From Candidatus Sulfopaludibacter sp. SbA3 (GTDB lineage Bacteria > Acidobacteriota > Terriglobia > Bryobacterales > Bryobacteraceae), in NCBI GenBank assembly GCA_945861255.1, contig CAMAUG010000164.1, positions 1 to 8,488 of the forward strand: 8,488 nt of DNA, read 5' to 3'. The notes below the pieces were generated by a model that was given only the letters and a program-made list of their open reading frames with translations, did not search any database and was not told the DNA's origin. Numbering within the stretch: position 1 is the first letter of the stretch; each line of letters begins with the position of its first letter. The translations under genes were made by a program, and so were the position numbers. Shown here in pieces: positions 1-6,125 of the stretch.

Positions 1-2550
1 GAGAAACGTGTCAGGCTGCATGCGCCGAGGGTGGATTTTGGCTTCGGAAAACCCGCGGAAACGCAGGTCCGCTGATGCCAGAGGCGCCAGAGTCTGCCGC
101 ACTTCCGGTTGCTGCGCACTTTCACTGAGGAAGATTTCATCCCAATACACGCACAGGCTGGTCACGATGCGCAGCTTACGGCTCGCGGCGGGAAAGCGCA
201 ACTCCACCGCGATGGTTTTCGGTTTACCGGCCGGCATTCCCATATCTTCGTTGACGGTTTTCCATTGCCCGGACGAGTCTTGCATCTGAAGGTAGGGGTA
301 CACCAGCCCGCCTTTGGTTTCCTGCGATGCGGCGCGAAACGTACTTCCATCGGGCCAATCCACCCAGCCATTGAGCAGCAGGACGGCTCGGCCATCCGGC
401 GCGGATTTCCCGAAATCCAGCTCCAGCGTATGCAGCTTCGCCGCACCTAATTCGGAACGTGGAAACTGATCCGGATACGTTTGGTCCTTGGTAACTAGCT
501 GCGGCAGCACATCCCGGCCCCGATCGTCTCGCGCGGCCAATGGATAGACGCGCTTCGTTACTCCAAACAACCGAAACTCGGGGTACGGCGGATTCTTGAA
601 TTTTTCGTTCGTGAAGATGTCGCCGCCAGACGGGTGATCGATTGCGTACAACTGCACTTGATCCAGGTAAGAAACTTCGCTGAGCTCTTCGGTGATGCGG
701 ATATCGTACTGGCCATCCGTCACCGCCAGCTTCGAGCCGGGAATCTGCACGTATTCGGTGTGATTGACCGGGAAATAGCTTCCGTCGCCATCGGCCGCGC
801 CCAGGGGAGCGACGCCGAGGACATCGGTAATGAACTGAATCCCGTTTCCGTCCCAAGTCCAGATCATCGGGCAGGAACCGGAGAGCCGTTGCGCCTCTTT
901 ATAGGAATAGGCGCGGCCCGCGGCCTGTTTCACCTCATTCTGGATCAGGCCATTGGACCACGTGATGCGCACGGCGTCCACGGTCCGGTACGCGCCTACA
1001 TCGAACAGCAGCGGCACGCCCGCGTATGTCTGCTTGCGGTACAGCGCGCCGGCCTTGATCTCCACTTCGGCGTCCTGAGCGAGCTTGAGGCTCTTGACGC
1101 CTTCAAGACGAATTCGAATCCAGCGGCCGGCGGAGCGGGTGCGATTCATCCGCACATGCAGCTTGCCGTCCTGCGAGATGCGCGCCTGATCCACGCGGCC
1201 ATCGTTGTCAAAATCCGTTTCCATCGGCACGGCATCGGCCGGAGCGCCCTGGTAAGCCTCCATGAGATAGCGGCCGCCGAGTTGGTCGCGATAGAGCGCT
1301 GCGGGCCGGTCGCTGTAGAAAACAGCGAGATCGAAGGCTTTGCTGTCCGGGTCGACGCGGAGCTTAGCCGCGCCGGTGGGGCGTCCGGCGGCGAAGGGAA
1401 AATCGGCCGTGCGTTCCGCGAAGCCCGCCGTGCCCTCATTGCGCTCCAACGCGGGTGAACCGCCCAGCAAGACCAGATCAAGATCGTAGTCGTGGTCATA
1501 GTCGATCCATACGGCGCGCTCGAAGCGGCGTTCCGGAAAAGCAGCAGGACTGGCCGTGAACCGGCCTTTAGTATTGCGGTACAGCAGTGGACCTTTCTCC
1601 GTCAATATACACAGGTCCATCAGACCGTCATTGTCGAAGTCGCCGGGCGCCACGAACAGCACGCCTGTAAGGCCGGACAGGCCGGCGTCCGATGCGCGGT
1701 CCGCGCCACGACGGTAAAGCGAGATGCCGCGAGTGGACCACGCCAGAAGGTCCACATCGCCGGTGCCGTTTGCATCGATCGCCGCCAGTCCCGCCGTGCG
1801 CGGATCGCCAAGATCCTCCAGAATCCGATCCTGATAGACGAGGTTGGCGGCGGGCGGCGGAGTAACCGCAACGGGCGGATCGTAGATCTCCGCGTAGCTG
1901 CACCAGTCGACGTCTTCGGGAATGACCGCGCCTTCGGCCTGCTTCTTCAACTGCTGGAAGCGTTCGAGCGCGCGGCCGGCATCCTCGGCGCGGCCGGTCT
2001 GGCGATACACGTTGTAGAGCTGAAACTGCGGGGCGGCGAGCAGTGGATTCAGTTGGCTGGCGCGTTCCAGCTGAACGCGAGCTTCCTCCAGACGGCCCTG
2101 GGTTCTGTAGAGTGTTCCTAGTTGATAATGTGCGATGGGTTCGTCCGGCACCAGCGAAATCATTCGCTCGAACTGCGCGGCGGCGCGCTGATCGTCGCCC
2201 GATTTCTTGTGGTACAGACCAAGATTGAACCAGGTGTGCGGAAGAGTGGGGTCGCGCTGCTGCACCTGCTCCAGCTCTTTGACGCCCTCCTCGGTTTTCC
2301 CCGCGCGCAGCAGCGCCAGCCCGTAGTTAAGCCTCTCGCGATTGGAGCCGCCCGCCAGTTCCAGGGCTTTCTTGAATTCCACGACGGCCTCTGCCTGCGT
2401 GGTGGGGTTCTCATAAAAAGCTTTCCCCAGATTGCGGTATTGCGCAAGGCGCTCTTCACGGCTGGGACCGCCACCGGCCCCTAGTGACAATAGGAGGAAG
2501 AGCACGACGAACAGCAGTGCGATCGCGCTATGGCGGAGGCGTCTAGTCAT
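1..2550 (-). CDS. TPR + FG-GAP/VCBS + UnbV-like exported protein (C-terminus outside window)
   Basis: The frame is open for 850 codons from ATG (2550-2548) to the window edge with no in-frame stop, so the gene is 3'-truncated here. Residues about 8-27 are a hydrophobic stretch after MTRRLRH, read as a Sec signal or membrane anchor. About 35-205 hold roughly five TPRs. Degenerate FG-GAP/VCBS calcium loops follow at about 258-266, 304-312 (DFDNDGLMD), 350-358 (DYDHDYDLD, Gly replaced by Tyr) and 446-454 (DFDNDGRVD). Residues 477-540 (WIRIRLEG ... ITWSNGLIQ) resemble an ASPIC/UnbV domain. From 559 (SCPMIWTWDGNG ... FITDVLG) a long C-terminal part begins that I know only as recurring in such proteins and cannot assign. 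Known of the modules: TPRs mediate protein contacts, and FG-GAP repeats form extracellular beta-propellers. Inferred: an extracytoplasmic scaffold or binding protein, no enzyme activity shown. No strong Shine-Dalgarno precedes the ATG, so the exact start is moderately sure. The TA island lies just upstream on the other strand. Confidence 0.88.
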   Translation of the reverse strand, partial: MTRRLRHSAIALLFVVLFLLLSLGAGGGPSREERLAQYRNLGKAFYENPTTQAEAVVEFKKALELAGGSNRERLNYGLALLRAGKTEEGVKELEQVQQRDPTLPHTWFNLGLYHKKSGDDQRAAAQFERMISLVPDEPIAHYQLGTLYRTQGRLEEARVQLERASQLNPLLAAPQFQLYNVYRQTGRAEDAGRALERFQQLKKQAEGAVIPEDVDWCSYAEIYDPPVAVTPPPAANLVYQDRILEDLGDPRTAGLAAIDANGTGDVDLLAWSTRGISLYRRGADRASDAGLSGLTGVLFVAPGDFDNDGLMDLCILTEKGPLLYRNTKGRFTASPAAFPERRFERAVWIDYDHDYDLDLVLLGGSPALERNEGTAGFAERTADFPFAAGRPTGAAKLRVDPDSKAFDLAVFYSDRPAALYRDQLGGRYLMEAYQGAPADAVPMETDFDNDGRVDQARISQDGKLHVRMNRTRSAGRWIRIRLEGVKSLKLAQDAEVEIKAGALYRKQTYAGVPLLFDVGAYRTVDAVRITWSNGLIQNEVKQAAGRAYSYKEAQRLSGSCPMIWTWDGNGIQFITDVLGVAPLGAADGDGSYFPVNHTEYVQIPGSKLAVTDGQYDIRITEELSEVSYLDQVQLYAIDHPSGGDIFTNEKFKNPPYPEFRLFGVTKRVYPLAARDDRGRDVLPQLVTKDQTYPDQFPRSELGAAKLHTLELDFGKSAPDGRAVLLLNGWVDWPDGSTFRAASQETKGGLVYPYLQMQDSSGQWKTVNEDMGMPAGKPKTIAVELRFPAASRKLRIVTSLCVYWDEIFLSESAQQPEVRQTLAPLASADLRFRGFSEAKIHPRRMQPDTFL

Positions 2551-2765
2551 GGCAGGGTGGACAAGCCTTTCCCCGTGGCTCCCGGGATAACGCGCGGACG
2601 CCGGGTGATGATGATAAGTTGCAATGATTCGTCCATGAAGTTCACCTTCGCAAATACCCTTCTCGCGCTACCAACCCCGAACGCATTATGCCGATTCAGC
2701 ACCCCTCCGTCAAGGAGAAGGGCCGGGGACTCAGGCAAGAATCGGAAGCTAAGGCCATTTTCAGG
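2551..2765. other. Divergent intergenic region, no gene seen
   Basis: This stretch separates the minus-strand TPR/FG-GAP gene from the plus-strand TA operon and must hold at least the promoter of the former. No convincing promoter hexamers, RNA gene or coding frame could be recognised. An 8-base inverted pair (2657-2664 and 2715-2722) is 50 bases apart and may be chance. Confidence 0.4.
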
Positions 2766-2773
2766 TACAATAT

Positions 2774-2809
2774 GTGTATAAGTGTTTATCTGCTTGAGTG
2801 TATAGGTGT
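2774..2809 (+). promoter_or_regulatory. Direct-repeat operator candidate of the TA operon
   Basis: GTGTATAAGTGT (2774-2785) and GTGTATAGGTGT (2798-2809) match at 11 of 12 positions and start 24 bases apart, immediately upstream of the antitoxin ATG at 2813. The second copy contains AGGTG (2804-2808), the likely ribosome binding site. Weak -10-like hexamers, TACAAT (2766-2771) and TATAAG (2777-2782), lie in the same AT-rich stretch; no good -35 is visible. Ribbon-helix-helix antitoxins commonly repress their own operon by binding short repeats at the promoter, so these copies are the natural operator candidates. Binding is inferred, not shown. Confidence 0.5.
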
Positions 2810-2812
2810 CAT

Positions 2813-3082
2813 ATGCAAGAAGCCGTCCGCTGGAACATCAAGGTTTCCAAGGAGACCGACCTCACCCTGCGCACCTACCTTGGCTCCCAGGGCATGAGAA
2901 AGGGCGACCTCTCAAAATTCATCGAAGAGGCCGTTCGCTGGCGTGTATTTCATCGCAGCATCCAGGATATCAAGGCGCGCAACGCCGATACCGGCGCTGA
3001 CGAACTGCAGAGCATCATTGACGATGCCGTGCGAGAGGTTCGCGACGACAGGCGCGCCAAAGCGAAGGCCGACAAAGCCTGA
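2813..3082 (+). CDS. Ribbon-helix-helix antitoxin of a PIN-toxin module
   Basis: An 89-residue protein starting MQEAVRWNIKVSKETD. The pattern of one short beta-strand (RWNIKVS, about 6-12) and two helices (about 15-27 and 31-46, ending in KFIEEAVRWRVF) fits a ribbon-helix-helix DNA-binding domain. The charged C-terminal tail (REVRDDRRAKAKADKA) would be the toxin-binding part. The predicted role is neutralising the downstream PIN toxin and repressing the operon. The ATG at 2813 is preferred over a GTG at 2798 because AGGTG lies four bases before it; the longer form would add only five residues. Its TGA (3080-3082) overlaps the toxin ATG (3082-3084) by one base, typical of translationally coupled TA pairs. 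The RHH assignment rests on sequence pattern and context, so the family is fairly sure and the fold inferred. Confidence 0.82.
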   Translation: MQEAVRWNIKVSKETDLTLRTYLGSQGMRKGDLSKFIEEAVRWRVFHRSIQDIKARNADTGADELQSIIDDAVREVRDDRRAKAKADKA

Positions 3083-3492
3083 TGCGCGTCGTGCTGGATA
3101 CCAATATTCTGGTTTCCGCCCTCATGGTCCAAACGGGACACCCGGCGGCGGTCTACCGCGCCTGGCAGGAAGGGTATTTCGCGCTCCTGACCTGCGCCGA
3201 GCAGCTCGACGAGTTGCGGGCCACGCTGCGCAAGCCCGCAATCGCGGAGCGCATCAAGCCCTATAACGCTGGCCGTCTCGTGAACGAAATGAAAGGGCTT
3301 GCCGAGGACGTAGGAGTGCTGCCGCGCGTCCGGCGTTCCCCCGATCCCACCGACGATTTTCTCCTGGCTCTGTCCGAAGCGGGCAAGGCCGATTATCTGG
3401 TCACAGGCGACAAGGGCGGGCTGCTCACTTTCGCCCGTCACCACAGCGCGCGGATCGTGTCCGCGCGCGAATTTGCGGAGCTGTTCGCATGA
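3082..3492 (+). CDS. PIN-domain toxin, putative TA ribonuclease (COG1569-like)
   Basis: A 136-residue protein of normal length for this PIN family. The N-terminus MRVVLDTNILVSAL carries the first PIN acid (D6, in LDTN). Further acids in expected places are E44 (in EQLDEL), D92 in SPDPTDDFLLAL, and D110 in DYLVTGDKGGLL, so the metal-binding site looks complete. PIN toxins are Mg/Mn-dependent ribonucleases acting in the cytoplasm, usually on tRNA, rRNA or mRNA; the target here cannot be read from sequence. The ATG overlaps the antitoxin stop in a TGATG arrangement, which ties the two genes into one operon. The best match is the family described as 'putative toxin-antitoxin system toxin component, PIN family'. 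No frameshift or missing residue is apparent, so the module may be functional. A 5-bp hairpin follows the stop. Confidence 0.9.
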   Translation: MRVVLDTNILVSALMVQTGHPAAVYRAWQEGYFALLTCAEQLDELRATLRKPAIAERIKPYNAGRLVNEMKGLAEDVGVLPRVRRSPDPTDDFLLALSEAGKADYLVTGDKGGLLTFARHHSARIVSAREFAELFA

Positions 3493-3760
3493 CTCTCCCC
3501 GGTGGCCAACTGCCACGATCTGAGCGACCGTCCGGTCTCTGCAGGCGGGATATGGCGCATGTGCACTACTTCTTCGATGGAGCTTTGACGACGAAATGAC
3601 CAATCTTGCTGCAAGTAAGCCGGGTGAAGAAGACATGGCATGGATCTGGAAGGAAATCCTCGATCCACAGCTCGTCTTCCGGCAGTGAAATCAACGCCGC
3701 CCCGACAATGCGAGTTCCCTCGATGAAGGACACGGATTTTGCCGGGGCTGTGGTGTCAAG
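3493..3760. other. Stretch without a convincing gene, possible remnant DNA
   Basis: Between the PIN toxin stop and the broken HigB-like toxin I find no recognisable gene. The minus strand has an open frame ending at a TAG at 3568-3566; its part up to about 3760 includes VGAALISLPEDELWIEDF, with moderately GC-rich third positions. It has no convincing start outside the toxin fragment, so it could be the tail of a truncated gene. On the plus strand, two tiny frames (3552-3599 and 3596-3688) overlap as ATGA. None resembles a family I know. The missing N-terminus of the HigB-like toxin should lie in about 3550-3760 but is not found in any plus frame. Confidence 0.35.
3502..3516 (+). terminator. 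Short hairpin just after the PIN toxin stop
   Basis: GTGGC (3502-3506) and GCCAC (3512-3516) can form a 5-bp GC-rich stem with a 5-base loop, nine bases after the toxin stop. A second small inverted repeat, GACCG-TC-CGGTC, follows at 3526-3537. Neither is followed by a T-run, so this is at best a weak or Rho-assisted end signal. Confidence 0.2.
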
Positions 3761-3922
3761 GTATTTTTCGTGTACGGGTTCTCCAAGAGCCAGCGGGCGA
3801 ACATCGATGACGATGAGGAGCAACAGTTCAAGGAAGCCGCGAAACACGTGCTGGCGTTGACGGAGAAACAGCTCGGCGAACTGCTGAAGAAGGGCGACTT
3901 TGAAGAGGTAAAAAGCGAATGA
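3761..3922 (+). pseudogene. HigB/RelE-like toxin, C-terminal half only
   Basis: The frame from 3761 reads VFFVYGFSKSQRANIDDDEE and continues for 53 residues to GDFEEVKSE and a TGA at 3920-3922. The FVYGFxKxxRxNIDDDE stretch is characteristic of the C-terminal half of the RelE/HigB-2-like mRNA-interferase family (COG4737 type), whose members are roughly 110 residues. About half is missing: the same frame continues upstream only to a TGA at 3686-3688, has no ATG, and shows none of the expected N-terminal sequence. The other plus frames upstream do not carry it either, so a simple frameshift is unlikely and a deletion or replacement with its junction near 3740-3760 is more probable. The fragment overlaps the antitoxin start by four bases (ATGA), preserving the original operon order. 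It is unlikely to be an active toxin. Confidence 0.75.
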
Positions 3923-4236
3923 GCAAAAAATATCGAAGTGATGCGATGGCGGCTATCCATGAAACCATGGAAGCCTTGCACGGCGCCGGGGCCATCGACA
4001 AACAGACGATGCGGCGTTTCGATGACGCCTGCCTTACGCCGATCCGTCCATTGAAGCCGAGAGAGATCAAGGCGATTCGAGAGAAGGAACATGTCAGCCA
4101 AACCGTTTTCGCCAACTACCTGAACGTGACCAGTAGCCTTGTCAGCAAGTGGGAACGCGGCGAAAAGAAGCCATCCGGGGCATCGCTCAAGCTGCTATCG
4201 CTGGTCGAGAAGAACGGGCTTGCCGCCGTTGCGTGA
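3919..4236 (+). CDS. HigA-like XRE antitoxin
   Basis: A 105-residue protein with an intact Cro/C1-type helix-turn-helix in its C-terminal half: PIRPLKPREIKAIREKEHVS (41-60) leads into SQTVFANYLNVTSSLVSKWE (60-79), the HTH, followed by RGEKKPSGASLKLLSLVEKNG. This matches the HigA-2/YiaG-like antitoxins (COG2944 type) that follow HigB-type toxins in toxin-first operons. The N-terminal half, with HETMEALHGAGAIDKQTMRRF, is also typical. The start is fixed by the ATGA overlap with the toxin remnant, and AGAGG (3904-3908) lies about ten bases upstream as a possible ribosome binding site. Known role: bind and block the toxin and repress the operon promoter. Here the partner is broken, so the gene is an orphan antitoxin. 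It may survive as a regulator, through cross-neutralisation of a related toxin, or simply as a recent relic. Confidence 0.88.
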   Translation: MSKKYRSDAMAAIHETMEALHGAGAIDKQTMRRFDDACLTPIRPLKPREIKAIREKEHVSQTVFANYLNVTSSLVSKWERGEKKPSGASLKLLSLVEKNGLAAVA

Positions 4237-4284
4237 TCGCGCTAAGGAAAGACAGTGACCGTAGTGTGACGAAGTTCCACGGCA

Positions 4285-4304
4285 AAGGAGCGTTCAAGCT
4301 CCTT
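4285..4304. terminator. Hairpin spanning the 3' end of the FG-GAP gene
   Basis: AAGGAGC (4285-4291) and GCTCCTT (4298-4304) are perfect 7-base inverted arms around a 6-base loop. The loop contains the stop codon of the minus-strand FG-GAP/UnbV gene (4296-4294), and the hairpin lies between the convergent HigA-like and FG-GAP genes. Only short T-runs flank it on either strand, so a bidirectional terminator is possible but not canonical. Confidence 0.35.
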
Positions 4305-5994
4305 CCTTCACCACCAATACCTGATTCGCCTTCACCCCCGTGAGGCGGTCGACGTGCCCGCTGGGCCAGCGGATCTCAAGGTCCGCGGTAGCATTGGCGC
4401 CCAGGCCGAAGTGGACGCGTGGATCGCTCTGCGACATATAGCTGCCGCCGCTGCGCACCTCGTCCAACTGGCGCATGCCGTCGGGTGTGGCGCAGCGGAT
4501 CTGCGCCCCGATTCCAGAGCGGTTGCTCTTAGTTCCCACCGTCTTCACCTTCAGCCAGTTGTTCGACAGCTTGCTGTCGCAGCGCAGCAACTGCGGCACG
4601 TCGTTCATGCAGTTGACCAGCACGTCGATATCGCCGTCGTTATCGAAATCGCCGAAGGCGCACCCGCGCGCGGCAACCGCCTCCACTATGCCCGGGCCGG
4701 ACTCCAGCGACACGTCCGCAAACCGGCCGTTCCGCAGGTTGTGATAGAGCACCTTGCGCTGCCGGTAACCCTGTTCGTCGTCGCGCTGGCCTACCTCCGG
4801 GTAAACGTGCCCGTTGCACATCAGGATGTCCGCCCAGCCATCGTTGTCGAAATCGAAAAAGCCCGCGCCCCAACCCAGAAAACGCGTGTTCCTCCCCAGG
4901 CCCGCCTGAAAAGTCATGTCCTCGAATATTTTCTTGCCCTGGTTGCGGTAAAGGCTGGAGGTATCGCCGGCGAAGTTGGTCTTGACGATGTCGAGGCGTC
5001 CGTCGTGATCGTAATCGGCCGCGGATACGCCCATGCCCGCCTGCGGCTTCCCATCGGCGCTGTAGGCGACGCCGGCCGCGATGGCGATCTCGGTGAAGGT
5101 GCCGTCATGATTGTTCTGGTACAAGGCGGAGGATGTAGAGTCGTTTGCAACATAGATATCCGGCCAGCCATCGTCGTCAAAATCGCCGACCAAGACGCCC
5201 AGACCATAGGTGCCCGGCGTGTTCAGGATGCCGGCCTTCTGGGAGACGTCGGAAAAAGTGCCATCGCCATTGTTGTGGAACAGGATGTTCTTGCCGCCCT
5301 CCAGGCCCGGCGGCCCGCAGGCGACCATGGTTCCTTTATAGGTGCACGGCCCGGTTTCCGGCAGCGGCGTCGTCTTTAGATCGAAGTTGATGTAGTTGGC
5401 GATGAACAGATCCAGCTTGCCGTCGCGATCATAATCCACAAAGGCGCAGCCGGTGTTCCAGCGGTTGATTTTGGCGGCCGTGGTGACGCCAGCCTTCGCT
5501 GCTACATCGGTGAAGGTACCGTCGCCGTTGTTGTGATAGAGCGCGTTCTCGCCCCAGTAGCTGATGAAGAGGTCGTCCCAGCCATCGTTGTCGTAATCGC
5601 CGGTGCAGACGCCCTGGCCCCATCCGGTCCGCACCAACCCGGCCTTCACCGTCACATCGGTGAACGTGCCGTCGCGGTTGTTCTTGTAGAGTCGGTTGGT
5701 GGGAGCGTCGCCGGCGCGCCAGTCCGGTTGGAACCGCGTGCCGTTCACCAGGAAGATGTCGAGCCAGCCGTCGTTGTCATAGTCGAAAAAAGCCGCGCCG
5801 CAGCCGGTAGTTTCCACCAGATAGCGGTTTTTCTTCTCGCCGCCGTAGATCGTTTTGGCGCGCAGTCCGGCTTCGCGGGCCACGTTGACGAACTCAACAC
5901 CGAGCGGTGGCAAAGCGGAAAGAATCTGGTCAAACGTGAAAATCGCCGCGCCCTGGTAGATGGAACGGATAAACTGGCGGCGGCTGCGACCCAT
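4294..5994 (-). CDS. CRTAC1-type FG-GAP/VCBS seven-bladed propeller with ASPIC/UnbV domain, Tat-exported
   Basis: A full-length 566-residue protein. It begins MGRSRRQFIRS; SRRQFIR (4-10) is a twin-arginine motif followed by a mildly hydrophobic stretch to about 29, so folded export by Tat is likely. Seven calcium-loop repeats of DxDxDG type lie at about 71-79 (DYDNDGWLD), 133-141, 187-195, 271-279, 328-335, 381-389 and 449-457. Most are preceded by an NNGDGTFTDV-like motif, the hallmark of FG-GAP/VCBS blades, and seven agree with one beta-propeller. A conserved GPCTYKGTMVACGPPG insert sits at 216-230. Residues about 479-563 (NNWLKVK ... GIGAQIR ... IRWPSGHVDRL) are the ASPIC/UnbV domain. The family is common in acidobacteria and planctomycetes; its ligand is not established and no catalytic role is visible. 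The start is supported by AGGAG (complement of 6003-6007) eight bases upstream. It lies 131 bases after the TPR gene on the same strand and is probably co-transcribed with it. Confidence 0.93.
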   Translation of the reverse strand: MGRSRRQFIRSIYQGAAIFTFDQILSALPPLGVEFVNVAREAGLRAKTIYGGEKKNRYLVETTGCGAAFFDYDNDGWLDIFLVNGTRFQPDWRAGDAPTNRLYKNNRDGTFTDVTVKAGLVRTGWGQGVCTGDYDNDGWDDLFISYWGENALYHNNGDGTFTDVAAKAGVTTAAKINRWNTGCAFVDYDRDGKLDLFIANYINFDLKTTPLPETGPCTYKGTMVACGPPGLEGGKNILFHNNGDGTFSDVSQKAGILNTPGTYGLGVLVGDFDDDGWPDIYVANDSTSSALYQNNHDGTFTEIAIAAGVAYSADGKPQAGMGVSAADYDHDGRLDIVKTNFAGDTSSLYRNQGKKIFEDMTFQAGLGRNTRFLGWGAGFFDFDNDGWADILMCNGHVYPEVGQRDDEQGYRQRKVLYHNLRNGRFADVSLESGPGIVEAVAARGCAFGDFDNDGDIDVLVNCMNDVPQLLRCDSKLSNNWLKVKTVGTKSNRSGIGAQIRCATPDGMRQLDEVRSGGSYMSQSDPRVHFGLGANATADLEIRWPSGHVDRLTGVKANQVLVVKEGA

Positions 5995-6072
5995 TCGCTT
6001 CTCTCCTAACGAACCCGTGTAAGGAACCGGTGCAAAACGGAGTGCGGCGCGAGGCTGTTCCTGCGTCCCTCG

Positions 6073-6086
6073 GCGGTGCGCACCGC
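6073..6086. promoter_or_regulatory. Perfect 14-bp palindrome between the TPR and FG-GAP genes
   Basis: GCGGTGCGCACCGC is its own reverse complement. It lies in the 131-base gap between the TPR stop (6126) and the FG-GAP/UnbV start (5994), 78 bases before that start. It could be a dimeric-regulator operator or, in RNA, a GC-rich stem between the two cistrons. No T-run follows on the minus strand, so it does not look like an intrinsic terminator. Function unknown. Confidence 0.35.
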
Positions 6087-6125
6087 GCCCTTCGCGCTCC
6101 TAAGGCGAGAATAACATAGCGGTTC

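Noticed and set aside
634..1458. Plus-strand open frame of 274 codons
   Set aside because: It is antisense to the minus-strand TPR/FG-GAP/UnbV gene, which is continuously open and carries recognisable domains; the plus frame shows none.
2657..2722. CCCTTCTC / GAGAAGGG inverted repeat
   Set aside because: The 8-base arms are 50 bases apart with no further symmetry or coding context; this is likely to occur by chance.
2635..2781. Small plus-strand frame starting MKFTFANTLLALPTPN, which looks faintly like a signal peptide
   Set aside because: There is no ribosome binding site, the rest is basic low-complexity sequence without family resemblance, and it ends inside the TA promoter region.
2950..3636. 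Minus-strand open frame of 228 codons
   Set aside because: It lies mostly opposite the RHH antitoxin and PIN toxin, which have clear family motifs and coupled starts.
3552..3688. Two tiny plus-strand frames (15 and 30 residues) overlapping as ATGA, like a coupled small operon
   Set aside because: They are very short, have no ribosome binding site for the first and no known family. The overlap alone is weak evidence.
3606..3860. Plus-strand frame of 84 codons as a possible frameshifted N-terminus of the HigB-like toxin
   Set aside because: Its translation (rich in Ser and Arg) has no resemblance to the expected toxin N-terminus, and it runs out of frame through the conserved toxin C-terminal part.
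4354..5379. Long plus-strand open frame (341 codons)
   Set aside because: It is antisense to the FG-GAP/UnbV gene, whose repeats and domain are unmistakable. The repeated valine/isoleucine-rich pattern is the complement of the DxDNDG repeats.
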